From contig WAID01000002.1 in NCBI GenBank assembly GCA_016584495.1, forward strand, positions 248,001 to 312,000: a stretch of 64,000 nucleotides of DNA, written 5' to 3'. Shown here in pieces: positions 11,840-24,878 of the stretch. The notes under the pieces are model-generated. The model worked only from the letters and a program-made list of their open reading frames with translations. It was not told the DNA's origin and ran no database searches. Numbering within the stretch: position 1 is the stretch's first letter; every line of letters begins with the position of its first letter. The DNA is from Celoporthe dispersa. Its lineage: Eukaryota > Ascomycota > Sordariomycetes > Diaporthales > Cryphonectriaceae. The translations under genes and the position numbers were made by a program.

Positions 11840-13941
11840 TCACCTCTCAAGCGGACCAACGGCGACCTTCTCTCTTATTTTCCTCTGTTCCTCCTGCTCC
11901 CACACGGTCTGTTGCCTGACCTGCTTCCTCTTGGTAGCCTGCAGGTCCGAGAAGCGCCCTCGGGCACCATGCCTGATCTTGGTGATCATGTCCGCCGCCT
12001 TGCCCTTGGTGATATCAGCAGCCGTGAGCGGGTCGTCTGCTGGTCGCACCTTGTTCAGGAACTTGAGCTGGCCGTCCGTAGGCGGTGCGTTCCGCCACGG
12101 CAGGCGTCGCGAGATGATAAAGTGCGGAAAATGATCTCCGGCGTATTTGTCTGCGCCGTGGACGGCATCGGTCAAGGTCGTCGCCTTGAGGAGCTCCTTG
12201 GGAGTGGCATACGGCGACTTGGACTTTACAGAGGCCGACAGCCTTCGCATCACGATGACGCGCCAGAACGCCGAGCCCGCGTCCTCGGTCCTGTCCTTCT
12301 CCAGCCGCAGGTATGTCCCAGAGTCGCTAGACAGGATGTACTTGTTGGCGCTGACCTGGACCCACGAGTTGTGGCTGAGGGTGTAGATGTGCCTCTCGCC
12401 TGAGGTGTCTGAGATCAGGTCGAAGACGGAGTCGTATTCTGTGAAGGTGACCTTCTGAGGTAGGCCTTGTGGGATCGGGAGAGCCTCGCCATCATATGCC
12501 TGCTTTTGACGGGTGTTCTCGGCCTCTCGGCGCTCTCTGGTGCTCTTCATATCGTCAACGCTGGCGTTGCTGATCAGCTCGCCAGGGTCGAGGCCAAACA
12601 ACGTCGGGACAGTCACGATGCCGGTCTCGAGACTCGAGACCATGTCGATGATGTGGCAGTCCTTCTTGCCCTGGTGCAGCCTCATGCCTCGACCAATCAT
12701 CTGTACGAGGAGATTCCGAGACCGTGTAGGCCGAGCCAGAACAACGCAGTCGATGTTCGGGATGTCGGTGCCCTCGGTGAAGACACCGCAGTTCAGCAGG
12801 ACAGGAAACTCACCGCGCTTGAAGGCATCCAGGGTCTCGCCTCTCTCGGTCTTGTGTGTATCCCCAGTGACGAACCGAGCGTCAAGGCCGTAGTGCCGAA
12901 ACTTGGCGGTGAGACCTGCGACGTGTTTTAGATCCACGCAGAACACCAGTGTCGACTTCCTCTCGGGGGCTTTGGCCAGCCACGAGCGCACCGTCACGCC
13001 GTTGACCTGTTCTGTGTTGACGGCCTTGGACAGCTCCGAGGCTACGAAGTCGCCCCCGCCCTGCATCTTCCCTGACCTGGGTGATGTCCGCCGTGGATTT
13101 CACGGTGGTGAAGATGACGCCAGAGAGCCACTTCTCGTCAATCATGTCGACATAGTCTTTATGATAGACGATCTCATCGATCGCCGCGCCGAGCTTGACG
13201 CCATCGAATCTCGAAAAGGTAGCTGACACGCCGACCAGGTTCGGGGTGTCGGCGCTCTTCTTGTCGAGCCCAAAGTGCCTGAGAACCTTCATGTAGCCGG
13301 GCGCGACGATATGATGGGCCTCGTCGACAAGGATGAGCTTGAAGCTGTCTCGGTTGTACTTCTGGACCCTCTCGTCCTTCTGGAGGCTTGCGACGCTGGC
13401 GACAGTGATATCTGCGAGGCCGCTGGCTTTGGCCTTGGCCATGTCTATCTCGACTGTCTTGTCGGGATATGCATTGATGCAGTGTCTTGCTGCCTGCTCT
13501 ACTAGTTCCCGACGATGAGCCAATATCAAAGTCTGCGTTGCCCTTTCCGTAGGAGGGTCGATGTGTGATATGAGATGAGTAAAGATGACCTTTGACTTCT
13601 GTGAGTGGAGGAGTCCAGAAAAATGCAGAACAAGTAAAGGAAAGAGTGAGAAGTTCAGAGACACCCACAGTTTTACCCCCTCCCGTTGCCAAGGAGATCC
13701 CAACCCTCTTGTGCCCGTTCTTCAGCGCAGACACAACAGACTGGATACATTCCCGCTGATAGTCTCGCAATTGCACTGGTTGCGGTGACGACTGGGTTGC
13801 ATAGCCTTTGAGGCAGCCGATGATGGGAGGCCCGAGGCTCCGCCAAAGGTCCTGCCGGGACCTTTGAGGTATCCTCCGTGTGCCCGAGCCCCAGGCTGCC
13901 CTAGAAGCGGGCCTCAAGCACCCCAGGACTGGTCGCAGCAT
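11840..13941 (-). CDS. IRC3: Irc3-like mitochondrial DEAD/DEAH helicase (frame broken by 1 base)
   Basis: ATP-dependent superfamily 2 helicase related to yeast Irc3, which acts in mitochondria on mtDNA stability. Exon 1 is 13941-13669 and exon 2 is about 13589-11840 (donor GTGGGT). The acceptor at 13590 gives the expected GGGKT-VIFTHL join; one at 13599 would add three residues. The N-terminus is rich in Arg, Ser and Ala with no acids, as in a mitochondrial presequence. Motif I GGGKT is at 87-91, the DEAH box near 180 (LVDEAHH), and motif VI is QMIGRGMRLH. The frame shifts by one base at a C5 run at 13053-13057 (residue ~268). Dropping one base joins ADITQVREDAG directly to GDFVASELSK and gives 673 residues, so I regard the break as a likely sequence error. 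The gene is divergent from RRN5, with 370 bp between the starts. Confidence 0.88.
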
Positions 13942-14311
13942 ATCGATGCTCTCTCTCAGCCTTGTGTGTAGGCTGACGTTTAAGGGAGAGCTGGCGTGGG
14001 GCTGAAAAGAGCTCCTCCTCCCCCAGGTCGCGCCACAACAGCCTGGCTCCACAGCGGGACCCTGAACGTGCGGATGCCGCTAAACCACCCCCCCTGGGCG
14101 CCCGAAGAGATCCCTGCAACCAAACCTTTCCAAGACTGAGAGTTCTTTCCTGACGACCCTGATATGCTATGACGGCAGATGTCACAATGTATAGCAGCGA
14201 CAACAGGGCGAGCGAGGTCCTCGGATCCTGAGAGTTTGAGATCCACCAACCTCAGCTGCCGCCAGATCATTGATTTCCACATGAAGCCATCTGTAGCATC
14301 ACGCGCCCAAG

Positions 14312-16136
14312 ATGCCCTCCTCGTCGTCCTCCTCGGACGGCCATGTGAGCGACCATGATCGCCAGGTGGTCGAGTCAATCGAAGAGGCTGAGGATGTGTC
14401 GATGAGAGAGTCCGATCAGTCCTCTGAAGATGGTGGCGATCTGTCTAAGGAGCAGGCACCGCCGTCTGGCCAGGCTTCCACTGGGGTCAGCGAGTACTTG
14501 CCGGACGACACAGACAGCACCGCATCAGCAGGGGCTCAGACGAAGGAGGAACAGATATCAAACGGAGATGAGCTTGCGGGAAAAGGAAGAGAGTCTCGCA
14601 AGAGAAAATCGCCGACGGAAGAGCCGGACTCGACATCACAGATGGGCCTCACAGATGATGGCCGACCGGTGAAGAAGGCCAGAGGGTCACACATTCGCGG
14701 GTATCTGGACCTATTGAACGAGGACATTAAGCATGCAGCCTCTCAATATGTTTCTACGGACCGCGAGCAGTTCGACGAAAGGGTTGCCCTGCCAGCATCA
14801 CAGATAGGCATGACGGTCTGGACACCCGTGGAGAAGGAGCTGTTCTTCGAGTCGCTCGGTCGTCTTGGCCGGGGCGACGTTGCTGGCATCGCCCAGAGAA
14901 TCCGGAGCAAGGGCGAGATGGAGGTCAGACAGTACATGAAGCTTCTTCAGGACGGCCTCGCCGCCCGACGGCAGCAAAAAGAGCTTGATCCCCTGGAGCT
15001 AGCAGACTTCCCTGCGGCCCTAGAGTTAAGCCATGAATGCTGTGAGGCCTTGGAGGGGATGGCCGACAAGATCGCCAAGCGACAGGGAAACTCAGAGGAT
15101 GCAGCCGAGGAGCGCGAGCATGGCCAAGGGTGGCTCATTCATCAGGGGAGCCACTTGAGCACTACAGGCAATGAGATGGAGGCGGATGTTTCCAAGGTGG
15201 CAAGTGTCTTCAGAATCTCTGAGTGGCTCGCGCTGTCAGAGCGCTTCTTCATGAACGCGCCCACAGAGGAGGGAAACTGGCAATTTGTGGGCGGGGACCT
15301 CCCCTCTCTCCGGCTCACGGCCCTGGGGGATTTTTATTCCCTTGTTCTCACGCTGACCAAGCGGTTGGTATCAGCGACACTCTACATGGCGGCTTCCCGC
15401 ATACGATCGGAGCGCGGATACAGGCCACAAGTCAGGAATTGGGCAAGGAAGAAAGACGTCCTAGCTGCGGCTCTGTCACTGGGACTTGCCACGCAGAAAC
15501 CGCCCCTGACAAGATGTGTGAGACAGCTGGGGCTGGCTGTCTACGAGGACCCGCCGAAGCCAGATGAGGATGGGGATGACGATGACGAGAGGGTGCTCAT
15601 CTCCCACGATGCTGTCGACGATGACCTCGGGGTCGGAGAACAGCGGAGCATTGGCCGGATCCGACGCTACATGGAGGGCATAGCCTTGACTTCAGGCGAG
15701 AGCTCGAGATCGTCCGACTCGCCGGCAGGAAGCAGCTCAGAGGAGGACAGGCACCCGGACGACAGCTCGCAAGACCAGGCAGAAAGCGAGGAGGAAGAGG
15801 AGATCCGATGCGAGGCGGAAGAAGCCATCCTCCACTCGGCTGTCGACTCAGTCCGGCACAAGAGGGCTGGCCAAGCACTGCTTCGCCGAATCAAGGCGGA
15901 GAGGGCGGCGGAGAGATATGCAGATGCCGTGGACGCCCAGGCCAGCTACCAGGAGGAGAGGCGGATGTGGGCAATTCTTGGCAAGCAGCCGTCGGAGATG
16001 ACGATCGACCCTGGTCTCCCCTGCCTCTGGCCGGAGACAGAAGATATCGGTGGATGCTGGCTACTCGGTAGGCAAGGACTGGAGGGCAAAGACAATGGTC
16101 ATCAGCGAATGGGAGGCTAGGTACGAGGGGCTATGA
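14312..16136 (+). CDS. RRN5: Rrn5-like RNA polymerase I upstream factor subunit
   Basis: Probable subunit of the upstream activating factor that recruits RNA polymerase I to the rDNA promoter. The first ~130 residues are acidic, Ser-rich and disordered, with a basic patch (ESRKRKS) that may be a nuclear signal. A Myb/SANT-like helical module starts near residue 165 (MTVWTPVEKELFFESLGR), as in Rrn5. The frame as written ends at a TAG at 16118-16120 with an odd tail. Removing one G at 16049-16050 instead gives EDIVDAGYSVGKDW and the ending SEWEARYEGL, with a TGA at 16134-16136 and 607 residues. I prefer that end. The protein is longer than yeast Rrn5, as is usual in filamentous fungi. Family assignment rests on the SANT module and overall layout, so it is likely rather than certain. 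Confidence 0.75.
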
Positions 16137-16986
16137 AGAGCAGAAGGTGAATAACATATACAAGAGAGGAAAAAAGCCACGTGACGCGGCGAGTGCTTGC
16201 ATCGTTGCTGGCCATGGTCTTCTTGAGTGTCGGCAGTAGGCCGGGAATAAATGGACCTCTTAAAGCGCTTACGTGAACTGGTGGAGACCTCGGCAGCAGC
16301 CCTGATCGACCCTGGCACCCTGTCCGAGAGTGGCTGTGCTCCTTCCACCGTATACGTGCCGCACCGCTGCGTATGCTTTTCGCCTTCCGTCGCTCCCGTC
16401 GTAAGGAGGTTTCGACAAGGGAGATGAGTTGAGACGCATTCGCGTTTGAGGGACAACTTTCCGCTTCGTTTTTTCTTCCCCTCTGTCGACTGCCGCGGCA
16501 ACCCATCTATCTTCCCTTCCCCGTCTTCTCTTCTCCCATTTTCTTTTCTTCTCTCTCTGTCCAATACACACATCTTGCCCGTTAATCTCCCAGGCTGGCT
16601 CAGTCGCCCTTGACTTGACTCTTGTCACCTTTTCCGTACAAAGGGGCCCGCTGACTGGATCGAGACCACACCCAGCTGACCTGCTCACCCACTACTTTAC
16701 TCACTATCCCCTGGCCGCGCAACGCCATCACACCAGATCACCTCCGCGGTCCTGCACGCGCCCTATTCTTTTCCACATAGTCGTCCAGATCAGCTCCCAT
16801 CAAACCAAGCTCCCGTGAGAGACCCTGCCGACGATCACCATCGACATCTCCACATCATCATCTTCATCATCATCAAAAGCCGCCAAGTCACTCTCTCCGG
16901 CGCATCCGCAACCTCATCAGCCCCGACAACCACCTCGTCCTACCTTTTCTCCAGAGGAACACACCTCTCTATTCAATTCGCCAACC
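16137..16986. promoter_or_regulatory. 3' flank of RRN5 and long CT-rich leader of the CYSTM gene
   Basis: The right half is strongly CT-rich with TCATCATC stretches at about 16855-16875, typical of a fungal core promoter and leader directly before the start codon at 16987. No gene is visible. Confidence 0.45.
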
Positions 16987-17407
16987 ATGGCCGGCAAGCC
17001 TACCGACGCGCCACCGTCCTACTACGCCGGTGGCCCCGAGGCCCCCAAGCCGACCTACAACAACCAGCAGTATCCCCCGCAAGGCCAGTATCCCCCGCAG
17101 GGCCAGTACGGCAGCGGTGCGGGCTTCCCACCCCAGGACGGAAATGCGGGATACTACCAGCAGCAGCCCAATATGGGCTACTATGGCCCCCAACAAGGCG
17201 CCCCCCTATCAGCAGGGCCCTTACCAGCAGGGCCCGTACCAACAGGGCCCGTACGGTCCTCAACAGGGCGGCTACTACCAGCAGGGTCCGTATGGTCCGC
17301 AGGGAGGCTACTACCAGGACGGACGGGGCAACGGTGCCGGCGTGGGAATGCTCGAGGGCCTGATGGCCGCGCTGTGCTGCTGTTGCTGTCTGGACCTCCT
17401 CATCTAG
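16987..17407 (+). CDS. Small Gln/Pro/Tyr-rich protein with C-terminal cysteine cluster (CYSTM type)
   Basis: Opens with APPSYY, followed by repeated YPPQGQ and YQQGPY units, then ends in MLEGLMAALCCCCCLDLLI. This layout matches fungal CYSTM proteins, small tail-anchored proteins of the plasma membrane linked to stress tolerance; the cysteines may be palmitoylated. As written, the repeat frame is lost at a C6 run at 17201-17206. With five C the frame reads GAPYQQGPYQQGPY and continues to the TAG at 17405-17407, giving 139 residues. The repeat unit continues perfectly across the join, so an extra C is the simplest reading. The 5' leader is CT-rich and the ATG context is CAACCATGG. Confidence 0.82.
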
Positions 17408-18235
17408 GCGGGCAGCCATGGGAGTGGGGCCGAGGACGCCAAGGAAAGCGCAGAAGAGAGGGATGAACATGACAATAGGCATACTCTGGGACAACATCGC
17501 CTGGTAGGGCCTTGTTTTTTTGTGGACGGGAAGCACTCTTCGATACCCGCGAACCGATGTGGGAGAGTTAGGGATGGTGGTCGGACAGAGTCTGCGGACC
17601 AGATCCCATGTACTGCACGGATTCGCATACTTTAATGGCGTTATGGACAGGAAGGCAATGGGTCATTATGCGTCCAGGAGGCGGAGTACGAAATGGCGGT
17701 GTTTCCGCCTTCTTAATCACCAACTGATCAAGAGATAGTTTGGGTCCTCTTCATACTTTCCACCGCCTTTTATGTCGAAATCGAATGTCGTTCTATGCTT
17801 ACAAGGTTGACGCTCGCTCGGATCGAACTGTTCATTGAATTGTATATAGGGCGGCCATCGCTGCGTGGCCTTTATACCGCGGCTGGCTTGGTCTTGCCAG
17901 GTCGTGCTCGGCACCATAGACATCAGTGTCACCTTTTGTTGTTTTTTTTTAAGCACGGGAGAGAGATGTGGGATGAAATGGTAAAAGTCTTGATCAATGT
18001 TTCAGGAATACTGTCTGCGCTAACTCCATGATGCTGTGCAAGTTCCTGCTGAGTACTCTGCCCCTCTCCCCCCCCGCCATGCTCTCCGAGCCTGTCGGAA
18101 GACCAAAACTCCGGGCCGACCCTGTTCTATTCTTTCTGAAAGGGTATAATGCCAATGCCACTTGTGCTGCTTGAGTAGAATTTGTGTTTCTCTCTTGGGA
18201 AGGAACAATGCTGACGAGTAAAGCATGGATGGAAA
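17408..18235. other. Convergent 3' flanks, no gene seen
   Basis: The stretch lies between the tail ends of the CYSTM gene (plus) and CSC1 (minus). It contains short A and T runs expected of two terminators and no protein-like frame. Confidence 0.5.
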
Positions 18236-21200
18236 TTACAGCTGGATGATGTCCTCCTCCGAGAAGTCCGGCGGTGCTTGCCCGTACAGGACGCGGCCCT
18301 TCGAGTCCAATGCGGTGCCCTCGTTGCTTATGCGGATGTGGTTGCTATAGTCGTTTGTGCGCCGGACCTCGTCGTCCGACACGCCAATGTTGTCACGCGG
18401 AATCCAGACCACGGGCCTCCGAGCCCGCAGGGCCGAGTGCGTAAACGCCTTGCGGATTTTCTCGTCGCGGTCTGCAGGATTCAGATCCTCAATCTCGTCG
18501 GCGTAGTCACCGAACAAGGCATCTCCTATCGCACGCTGGTTCTCCAGGTCGCGCACAAACTTCTTGTGGCGGTTTTGTGCAATCTCCTTGACTTTGCGCT
18601 CGGCAGAACCGTAGGTGCTATCCAGGACGGCATTGCCGGTGCCTGCAACCCAGGTCTTGGAATGTTTGATAATGCTCATCCCGCCCGATGATGTCTTCTT
18701 GTGGTGTTTCTTCGCGGAGCTCTGCTTCTCTTGCTTGTCGAGATCATCCAGCTCGTACTGATCGTCGTCATTACTCGTAGCGCTGTGTGGCCTGCTCGCG
18801 TTCCTCTCAGCCTTCTCTTCGGCAGACGACTCCTCATCATCGTCACGCAGTTGGCTCTCCAGCTTTATCTTCTTGCGTGTCAGCTCGACTTGTCTGCTTT
18901 CGAATTGCCGTCTGATATCGCCGTGATAGAGGCCTTCGGCTTCCAGCTCTTCCTTTTCGTTTTGGAGTCGTTCCTCTTCACGGTCTATCTCCTTGATCTG
19001 GCGTTCAACCTCAAAGGCCACGTCCCGAATGACAGCCTCGTCCTCAAAGGTAATTGGAAGATAGCTCAGAAGCGGGCCGAATTCCCTGTTCAACATGATC
19101 TGGTACAAGGCCGTGAGGATGATCGCCACAATCATGATGATCCCCTGTTTGTAGCACAGGACCGTCCCGTCGTCCGCCTGGACCAGGAAGAAGAGTCCGA
19201 TCAGACACAGCTCCATGACGTAGAGCCCAGTGAACATCTGGTTCAGGGCTCTGGGGTACAGCTTGCCCCCAGTGTCTGTCTTGAACCGCGTCACATAGAG
19301 CATGTTGTATCGGTGCGCACACCAGAGGAGGCTGAAGTTGATGACGGCGAAGATGCTCATGATCGGGGCGATGACGGAGAATACGAGAGCTATGCAGGCG
19401 AAATTTGTGTAGACCGGAAAGAATGAGCCCCACTTGACCTTAGGAAGTGAGGTCTGGCGAATGAACTTCGCTCTCGCAGTGCTGTCGAGGATCCTTGATA
19501 GCACATACCACATGGCCTGGTTCTAGTCAGCAAGTCGTCCCACCATTTCCCTCAGATGGGCGCGGAGTATGGAATGGCCATCTAGGAAGATCTAGGACAT
19601 ACCAAAGACGAGACCTGCAATAGTGTTCCGGAGCTCACGGATGCGCCCTGCAGCAACAAGTAGGAGAAGAAGTAGTTCGAAGCATCGGGGAGATTTTCAG
19701 CCAAGAGGGTCGGAAGGCTCTCTATGTCTTGGGCAACGTTTGCGATGGTCTGAAGCGCGCCAGAGGTGATGGAGACGACCAAGAAAACTTCAACAAATAG
19801 GACTGCCGGGTGTTAGTTATGAATCACAGCAAAAGAACGTCGGGGTGAGGGGAGGGGCTATCACTGGGGCCACCACTTACAGAAGAAGTAATAAATCTGG
19901 ACCCATTCTGACCTGGAGGCTCCCGTCTTCACACCCTGGAACTCGGCGATCATGTTCAAAACGATCGGAACCAAGGCCAGGATGAGGGCGAGAAATGCTT
20001 GAGGCAGCACAGCCGCGGCCAGCTTGACAAATTTGTAGACGGAAGCATTCTCCTTCAGGAACCCGAGCCATGAGTACTTCTGTATCAGGGAGTCGATCTC
20101 AGAGAGAGAGGCCGAAAAAGCCACAGGAAAACCCCAGAGAACAACCATCCCGAAGACAAAGCCACAGGCTAGTATGACCCGGCTCCATTGCATCCACCAA
20201 CTCTGTGAGATTGATCAGTATTCCACAGTCCAAAAGGAAGATTAAGATTTCTGAGATACGAACCATTGCCATGTTATCCCATATGACGTCCTCTGGGCTG
20301 ATTTCCACCACCCGAGGAGCCATGTGTTTTGGTACATGATGAACGAGACTTTGACATGCCATGTGTGCTGCCGACTGGTTGTTGAACTGGATGAATGCAG
20401 ACGTCATCTTGGGAAAACGCTCTGGGTTTTTCTGATCCTCCTCGATTTCAACATTTAGTCGAGCGAGTTCCTGCCGGCACCAGTAGATCGTATCGACCTT
20501 CGTGTGGATGAATGGAAGGCCGGGGAGCCATGAGGGGGTGAACTCGAAGAAGGGAAGGCGGTGATGCGGCCGATCCTTAGCCTTGATCCATTTCTCCCAT
20601 TCCGGACCATCCTGCTCTTGATACACCTCAGTCTGACCAGGGTTGACATACTGAGGATACTCAACGGGCTCCTCGTCGTCACCCATGAATGGTATGTAGT
20701 GCTTGATTTTCGCCCATAAAGACTTGTCCAGGTCGAACGGATCCTTCTCGTACCTGGCTCCCTGAGGGACGGGCGAGGCATATCCTCCAGAGGGAGGCTT
20801 CCAAAACTGATACCACCTTGTGGACTCCTTGACGTACATGTCGTCGATGTTGTCGATATTGCGCGTCGTGTTGATGTGGTGGTGGCTGGTCAGCTCCTGC
20901 TGATCAGAACTCTTCGAGGCGTTGTATTCCGATGGCCCTCGAGTGAACTCCGAGGCAAAGGACACTTTGGGCCTGTCCCCATTGGTACCTGAAGTGGTCT
21001 CTTGGATAGGCCCAATCCGGCGCCCGGAGGCACTTGTCGATGGACGTCCGGTGGTCGCGACAAAACCACCGCTTCTCTCCAGCTGATTGTCGATGCCGTG
21101 GGTTACGGTAGACAAGCCACCCCTGACCCCAAGCCCGGCCCGCTCGACCGCGTTCGCGCCGGTCTTGAAGACCTTGCCGACAGCGTTGAGGGGATTGAAC

Positions 21201-22423
21201 TGGTCCGACTGACCATGGGGTTGCTCCTCAGGGTGAGCAATGGCATCCTCCGCCGCCTGTGCCTCTGCAACCTCGTCGCCGCCCTCACCCATAGTAAGCC
21301 CATCCTCGACCTGAGCCCTGCGCCGGGCTTCCTGATCTTCGTCCTTCTGCCTCTGAACCCTCTCTTTCTTGGTCGGCTTCTTGATGCGCTGCTGCTTGCG
21401 TGCCTCCTTCTCGTCCTTTTCACGCTGCTTCAGCTGCCGCTTCTTGCAATCCCGAATCAAGTCGCTCTCGGCAGATTCCAGTAGCTTGTGGATCTTATCC
21501 CTCTTCTTGATCTTGTCCAGCAGCGGGGTAAAGTCTTGCGTGAGCCAGATGTTCTTAATACCTCCGGGGAACACGTCAAACAGTCCCCGCAAGGCCTCTT
21601 CACTAAGCCATTTCTTCGGGATAGAGGAGACCAGGACAGTGTTGGCTGAGGCTCTGAGCCGGTGCTCAGCGCTGGTGAGCCAGTCCTGGCGCACCCGCAC
21701 GAACACCCTCATCTCTGCGAAGACGACGTAGCAGACCCATATGATGACGGCGAGGGCGAGTACGAGGTGCGCCCAGTAGCGATCGTAATTCTCGGTCTTG
21801 ACATTGCCCCATGCAAGTACGCTCAGCCCGACAACAGAATCGCCAGTCGTTGTGGTGTTGGTCCAGAGATTTGCGCCTCTGCCCCCAACGAAGTTGATTG
21901 GGAGGAGAATGGGCAAGATGATGCATGTCAGAGGGATGAATATGACGAGGAGCGTCTTCAGGTATCTCAAGAAGAAATATGCGTCTAGGCCGCATTTTTT
22001 GATAATCTCCCGGTCGGGTACCCTCATAAGGTTGGTAATGAGTGCCCATGGCGATGCGGGCGGGGGGTCGCTGCAACAAGGTCAGCGGCACAGCTTTAAC
22101 CGGCACAGAAAGCGACGGTGTGGACCACGGCACGAGAGCAGCTGAGCTTGTTGGGTGGGAGGGGGGCAGGCGGGCAGGGCAATAGACGCGCAAGAGGATG
22201 GGGGCTGTGGATGGTCGTGGTGTGCTTACGTTCTCTCTCGTTCTGGGACTAGGAATGTCTTAGGTTTGTAGATTCTCGCGAGCTTGTTCCTGAGGAGGAT
22301 GAACAGGCCTATCTGGACGCCGGCCACAGCAGCGGAGACGGCGAGGGATGCGAGGAAGGACTCCAAGCCATAGCCGGAGTAGGCCTGGGCAGAGCCAGAT
22401 CCGGTGTCGGTGCTGTTGGACAT
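18236..22423 (-). CDS. Csc1/Rsn1 (OSCA/TMEM63) family calcium-permeable channel
   Basis: Multi-pass membrane protein of the DUF221/RSN1_7TM family, related to osmosensitive OSCA/TMEM63 channels. I read five exons: 22423-22230, 22070-20264, 20202-19881, 19802-19603 and 19516-18236, all with GT-AG introns. The phases match and give 1267 residues. Three N-terminal membrane segments lie near 24-46, 103-123 and 164-185, followed by a long charged cytosolic loop with Lys/Glu-rich stretches. The main helical block starts at SWWMQWSRV. The C-terminus carries a charged coiled region (DREEERLQNEKEELE) and the extracellular PHM7-type tail (VVWIPRDNIGVSDDE) ending DFSEEDIIQL. No indel is needed. Which of the several fungal paralogues it is cannot be decided here. 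Confidence 0.93.
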
Positions 22424-24098
22424 CTTGGACGAGGCGGAGAGGGCGCGAACCCTTCCTGTTTCCGAGAGTGTGCGCAGTCGGGCTTGGGTATGTGCGGTAT
22501 TCTAGGTCGAGCAGACGCGTAAAGGTCTCGGGGAGACGGGTGATAGGTCGTAGGAGCTGCTGGCTGCAGTGAGGAGCAGTCGAGGTTGTGTCTCGGCCGG
22601 GTGTGGTGGGTTGAGGTCGTGTGGTAAGGGGGTGGGTAGGTCGTTGAACGGAGGGGGCCGGGGTTGGGTCGGACTAGGCGAGGAGGAACATCGTCACCGG
22701 TACCGAGTTGATGAAGATCGGCCCCTTCAATTGTTCTTGACACCGTGATCCGACAAAGAAATAATGTCGAGTGCCGTAGAGACGTCAGGCGGCCGAGCTC
22801 GTGAAGCTCGACTGTAGTCTTTCTTTTCGAAACAGCCTGGTAGGAATAGATGCCACAGAACAATGGGGCCTTTGTTTTCGGGCGGGGACGGGTTCCGAGG
22901 GGTGGGATTGGTCTTTGGACAGGAAGAGATGTTTCTAGGTCTTTGGGGGGGGGTTGTCTGAAAACAAAGGACATGTGCGGTCTGGTTTGAGATCAACCAA
23001 GATCTGGGTGGGCAGGTTGGCCTGGCACAGTTTTGCCTGCACGATCCCTTGGCCGCTTGTACTATCGTGGGCTGTCTCATAGTAATTGTGCAGCACAAGC
23101 GCAGGTGAAACAGGGAAGCACGAAATCTTGGCTCGCGCCTGCCCAATTTGACGATTGGCTCGCAGCTCACCGCAATCTATGTGACGTCGGCGGCTGCAGG
23201 GTCGTCAGGGGGGATCTGATGGTGGGTGGCGCTCCGCACCAGGCACCATTCCAGGGCCTCTGGCGCCTGTCCCAGCTAGTTCTCTCGCGATGATTGGCCT
23301 TGACGTTAAGCCGCAGGGAAGCCCTGGAATCCTGGAATCCTGGACTGCAGCTGGGCTGGGCAGGCTCTGGGACCCTGAATCCGGTTCTCTGAGCCACTGG
23401 CACACAGCTCATACTGTGGTACTCATGTGTGTACTATGTATGTAATCCACAGTGGCGTACTACGGCCCATCGAGGCCATCCGCACTCGTAGTCTTCATCA
23501 GCCCAACAAAGGTTGTCAATCTCAGACCCGAAGAGGGCAGAAGGAAAAGAAGAAAAAAAAAGACAATGGCCTAGTAAGCAAGATGTGTGAACATACTCGA
23601 GTTTCTTTGGTTCTTCTTCTTTTTTTTTTTAAAGAAAAAAGAGATAATCGATCAGAGGGGAAAAAGCTGAGGAGAGACGGGATGAACCGAGCACAAAGAC
23701 GACCGCGATGAGGCCGTCGCGCCGTGCCGCTGTAAGCATCTCACCCCTTAATCCGCTACTTCTCCCTTGTCCCCTTCCTAGTAAGAAAGAAAGAAAAATA
23801 AAGTAAAATAACACTAAATAAAACCGAAATAAGAAAGAAAGGTGATGGCCGTTGTCCCTTGCCTTTTGGGTCCGCTGCGAATCTTGGGTCCACGCCTGGG
23901 CCACCCTGAAACAAGACAAGGCTATCAAGGGAACGAAGGGGTCTACCGTTCATGGCCTTTTCCTACGATGAGTCTTTCAGTTCATGTTGCACCAGATCTT
24001 GCTGCACAATTACTCATCTTGATCTCCAACTCTTTTCTCCCCTTCTTCTTTCGACAGCCAATGTGACATCGTGTCTCCCTTGATCCCTACCAACACGG
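22424..24098. other. Upstream region of CSC1, no gene seen
   Basis: Holds the CSC1 promoter. Purine-rich and T-rich tracts occur near 23540-23640 and 23780-23840. One copy of the GTACTATG word lies at 23431-23438. No convincing coding frame. Confidence 0.45.
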
Positions 24099-24878
24099 TT
24101 ACTCTTGTTCGCTAGGTTCTCTCACGCTTGATCTCGTTCCACTGATACAAGAACACACACACAAGGAGGGCACCTGTGCCCTTTCTTCTCTCTTTCTTTC
24201 TTTTTTTCTTTTCTTTTCGGGTGTTCCTTTGTCTTTCCTAAATTTCGATTGTCGCGACTCAACACGTTTGAGATGCTGAACAGCCTCGCTTGTGATCATC
24301 ATGCTCAGCCCGTATAGCTGCTTGTACAACGTTGGCACAAGCTTCTCGCCCTGGTCGCAACCAACGCAGATCATGATCTGCCGGCTTTCCATTTGCGGCC
24401 CTGAGCTTGGCGTTTTGGGGAGGTCGGCGACCGTGAGGCCGTAGGCCTTGGCCGGGCCTGTCTTGGGCCACCCTGTCTTGTCTTGCCGGCCGTTCCTTTG
24501 GGGTGCTGATGTTCCCCGTCGAGAAGATGCACGTGCGAGCGTCAAGAGTTAATCTCGCAGGCGTCTGGGGAATATCTTGATGCCGTGCCTTGTACGCCTA
24601 CGGGTCATGTGCTTTTCCTCCCCGCACTCATCCCGGCAAAACCGGTGCTCACCATCGGTGTCGAATTTTGGGGGCCGAGATTCTTCCTGGCAGAGAGTGT
24701 CGTCGACGGCAGTCCGCGATACTATGGGCGTGATGGTGCGCTCGTATAGACTTTGCTCCCAATGTTTATCCTGTAGTGGCTTGCCTATTCGCGGCAGACC
24801 TTGTACTGTATAATAATGCCATGAGCGGACTGGGTGAGTAATGTATGTGGTGGGTCGCTTCCTCTCCCCACAGGTCAT
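24099..24878 (-). pseudogene. Possible decayed or unresolved gene
   Basis: A single minus-strand frame stays open for about 255 codons except for one stop at 24549-24551. The parts read like protein (GEHRFCRDECGEEKHMTRR before the stop, ESRQIMICVGCDQGEKLVP after it). There is no recognised domain, no clear start, and a Lys/Arg homopolymer tail. It may be a remnant, a gene with an intron over the stop, or chance. The region otherwise serves as the upstream region of the monooxygenase at 25075. Confidence 0.22.

Noticed and set aside
18701..19426. 241-codon plus-strand open frame rich in Leu and Val
   Set aside because: Antisense shadow of the last CSC1 exon, whose membrane protein identity is clear.
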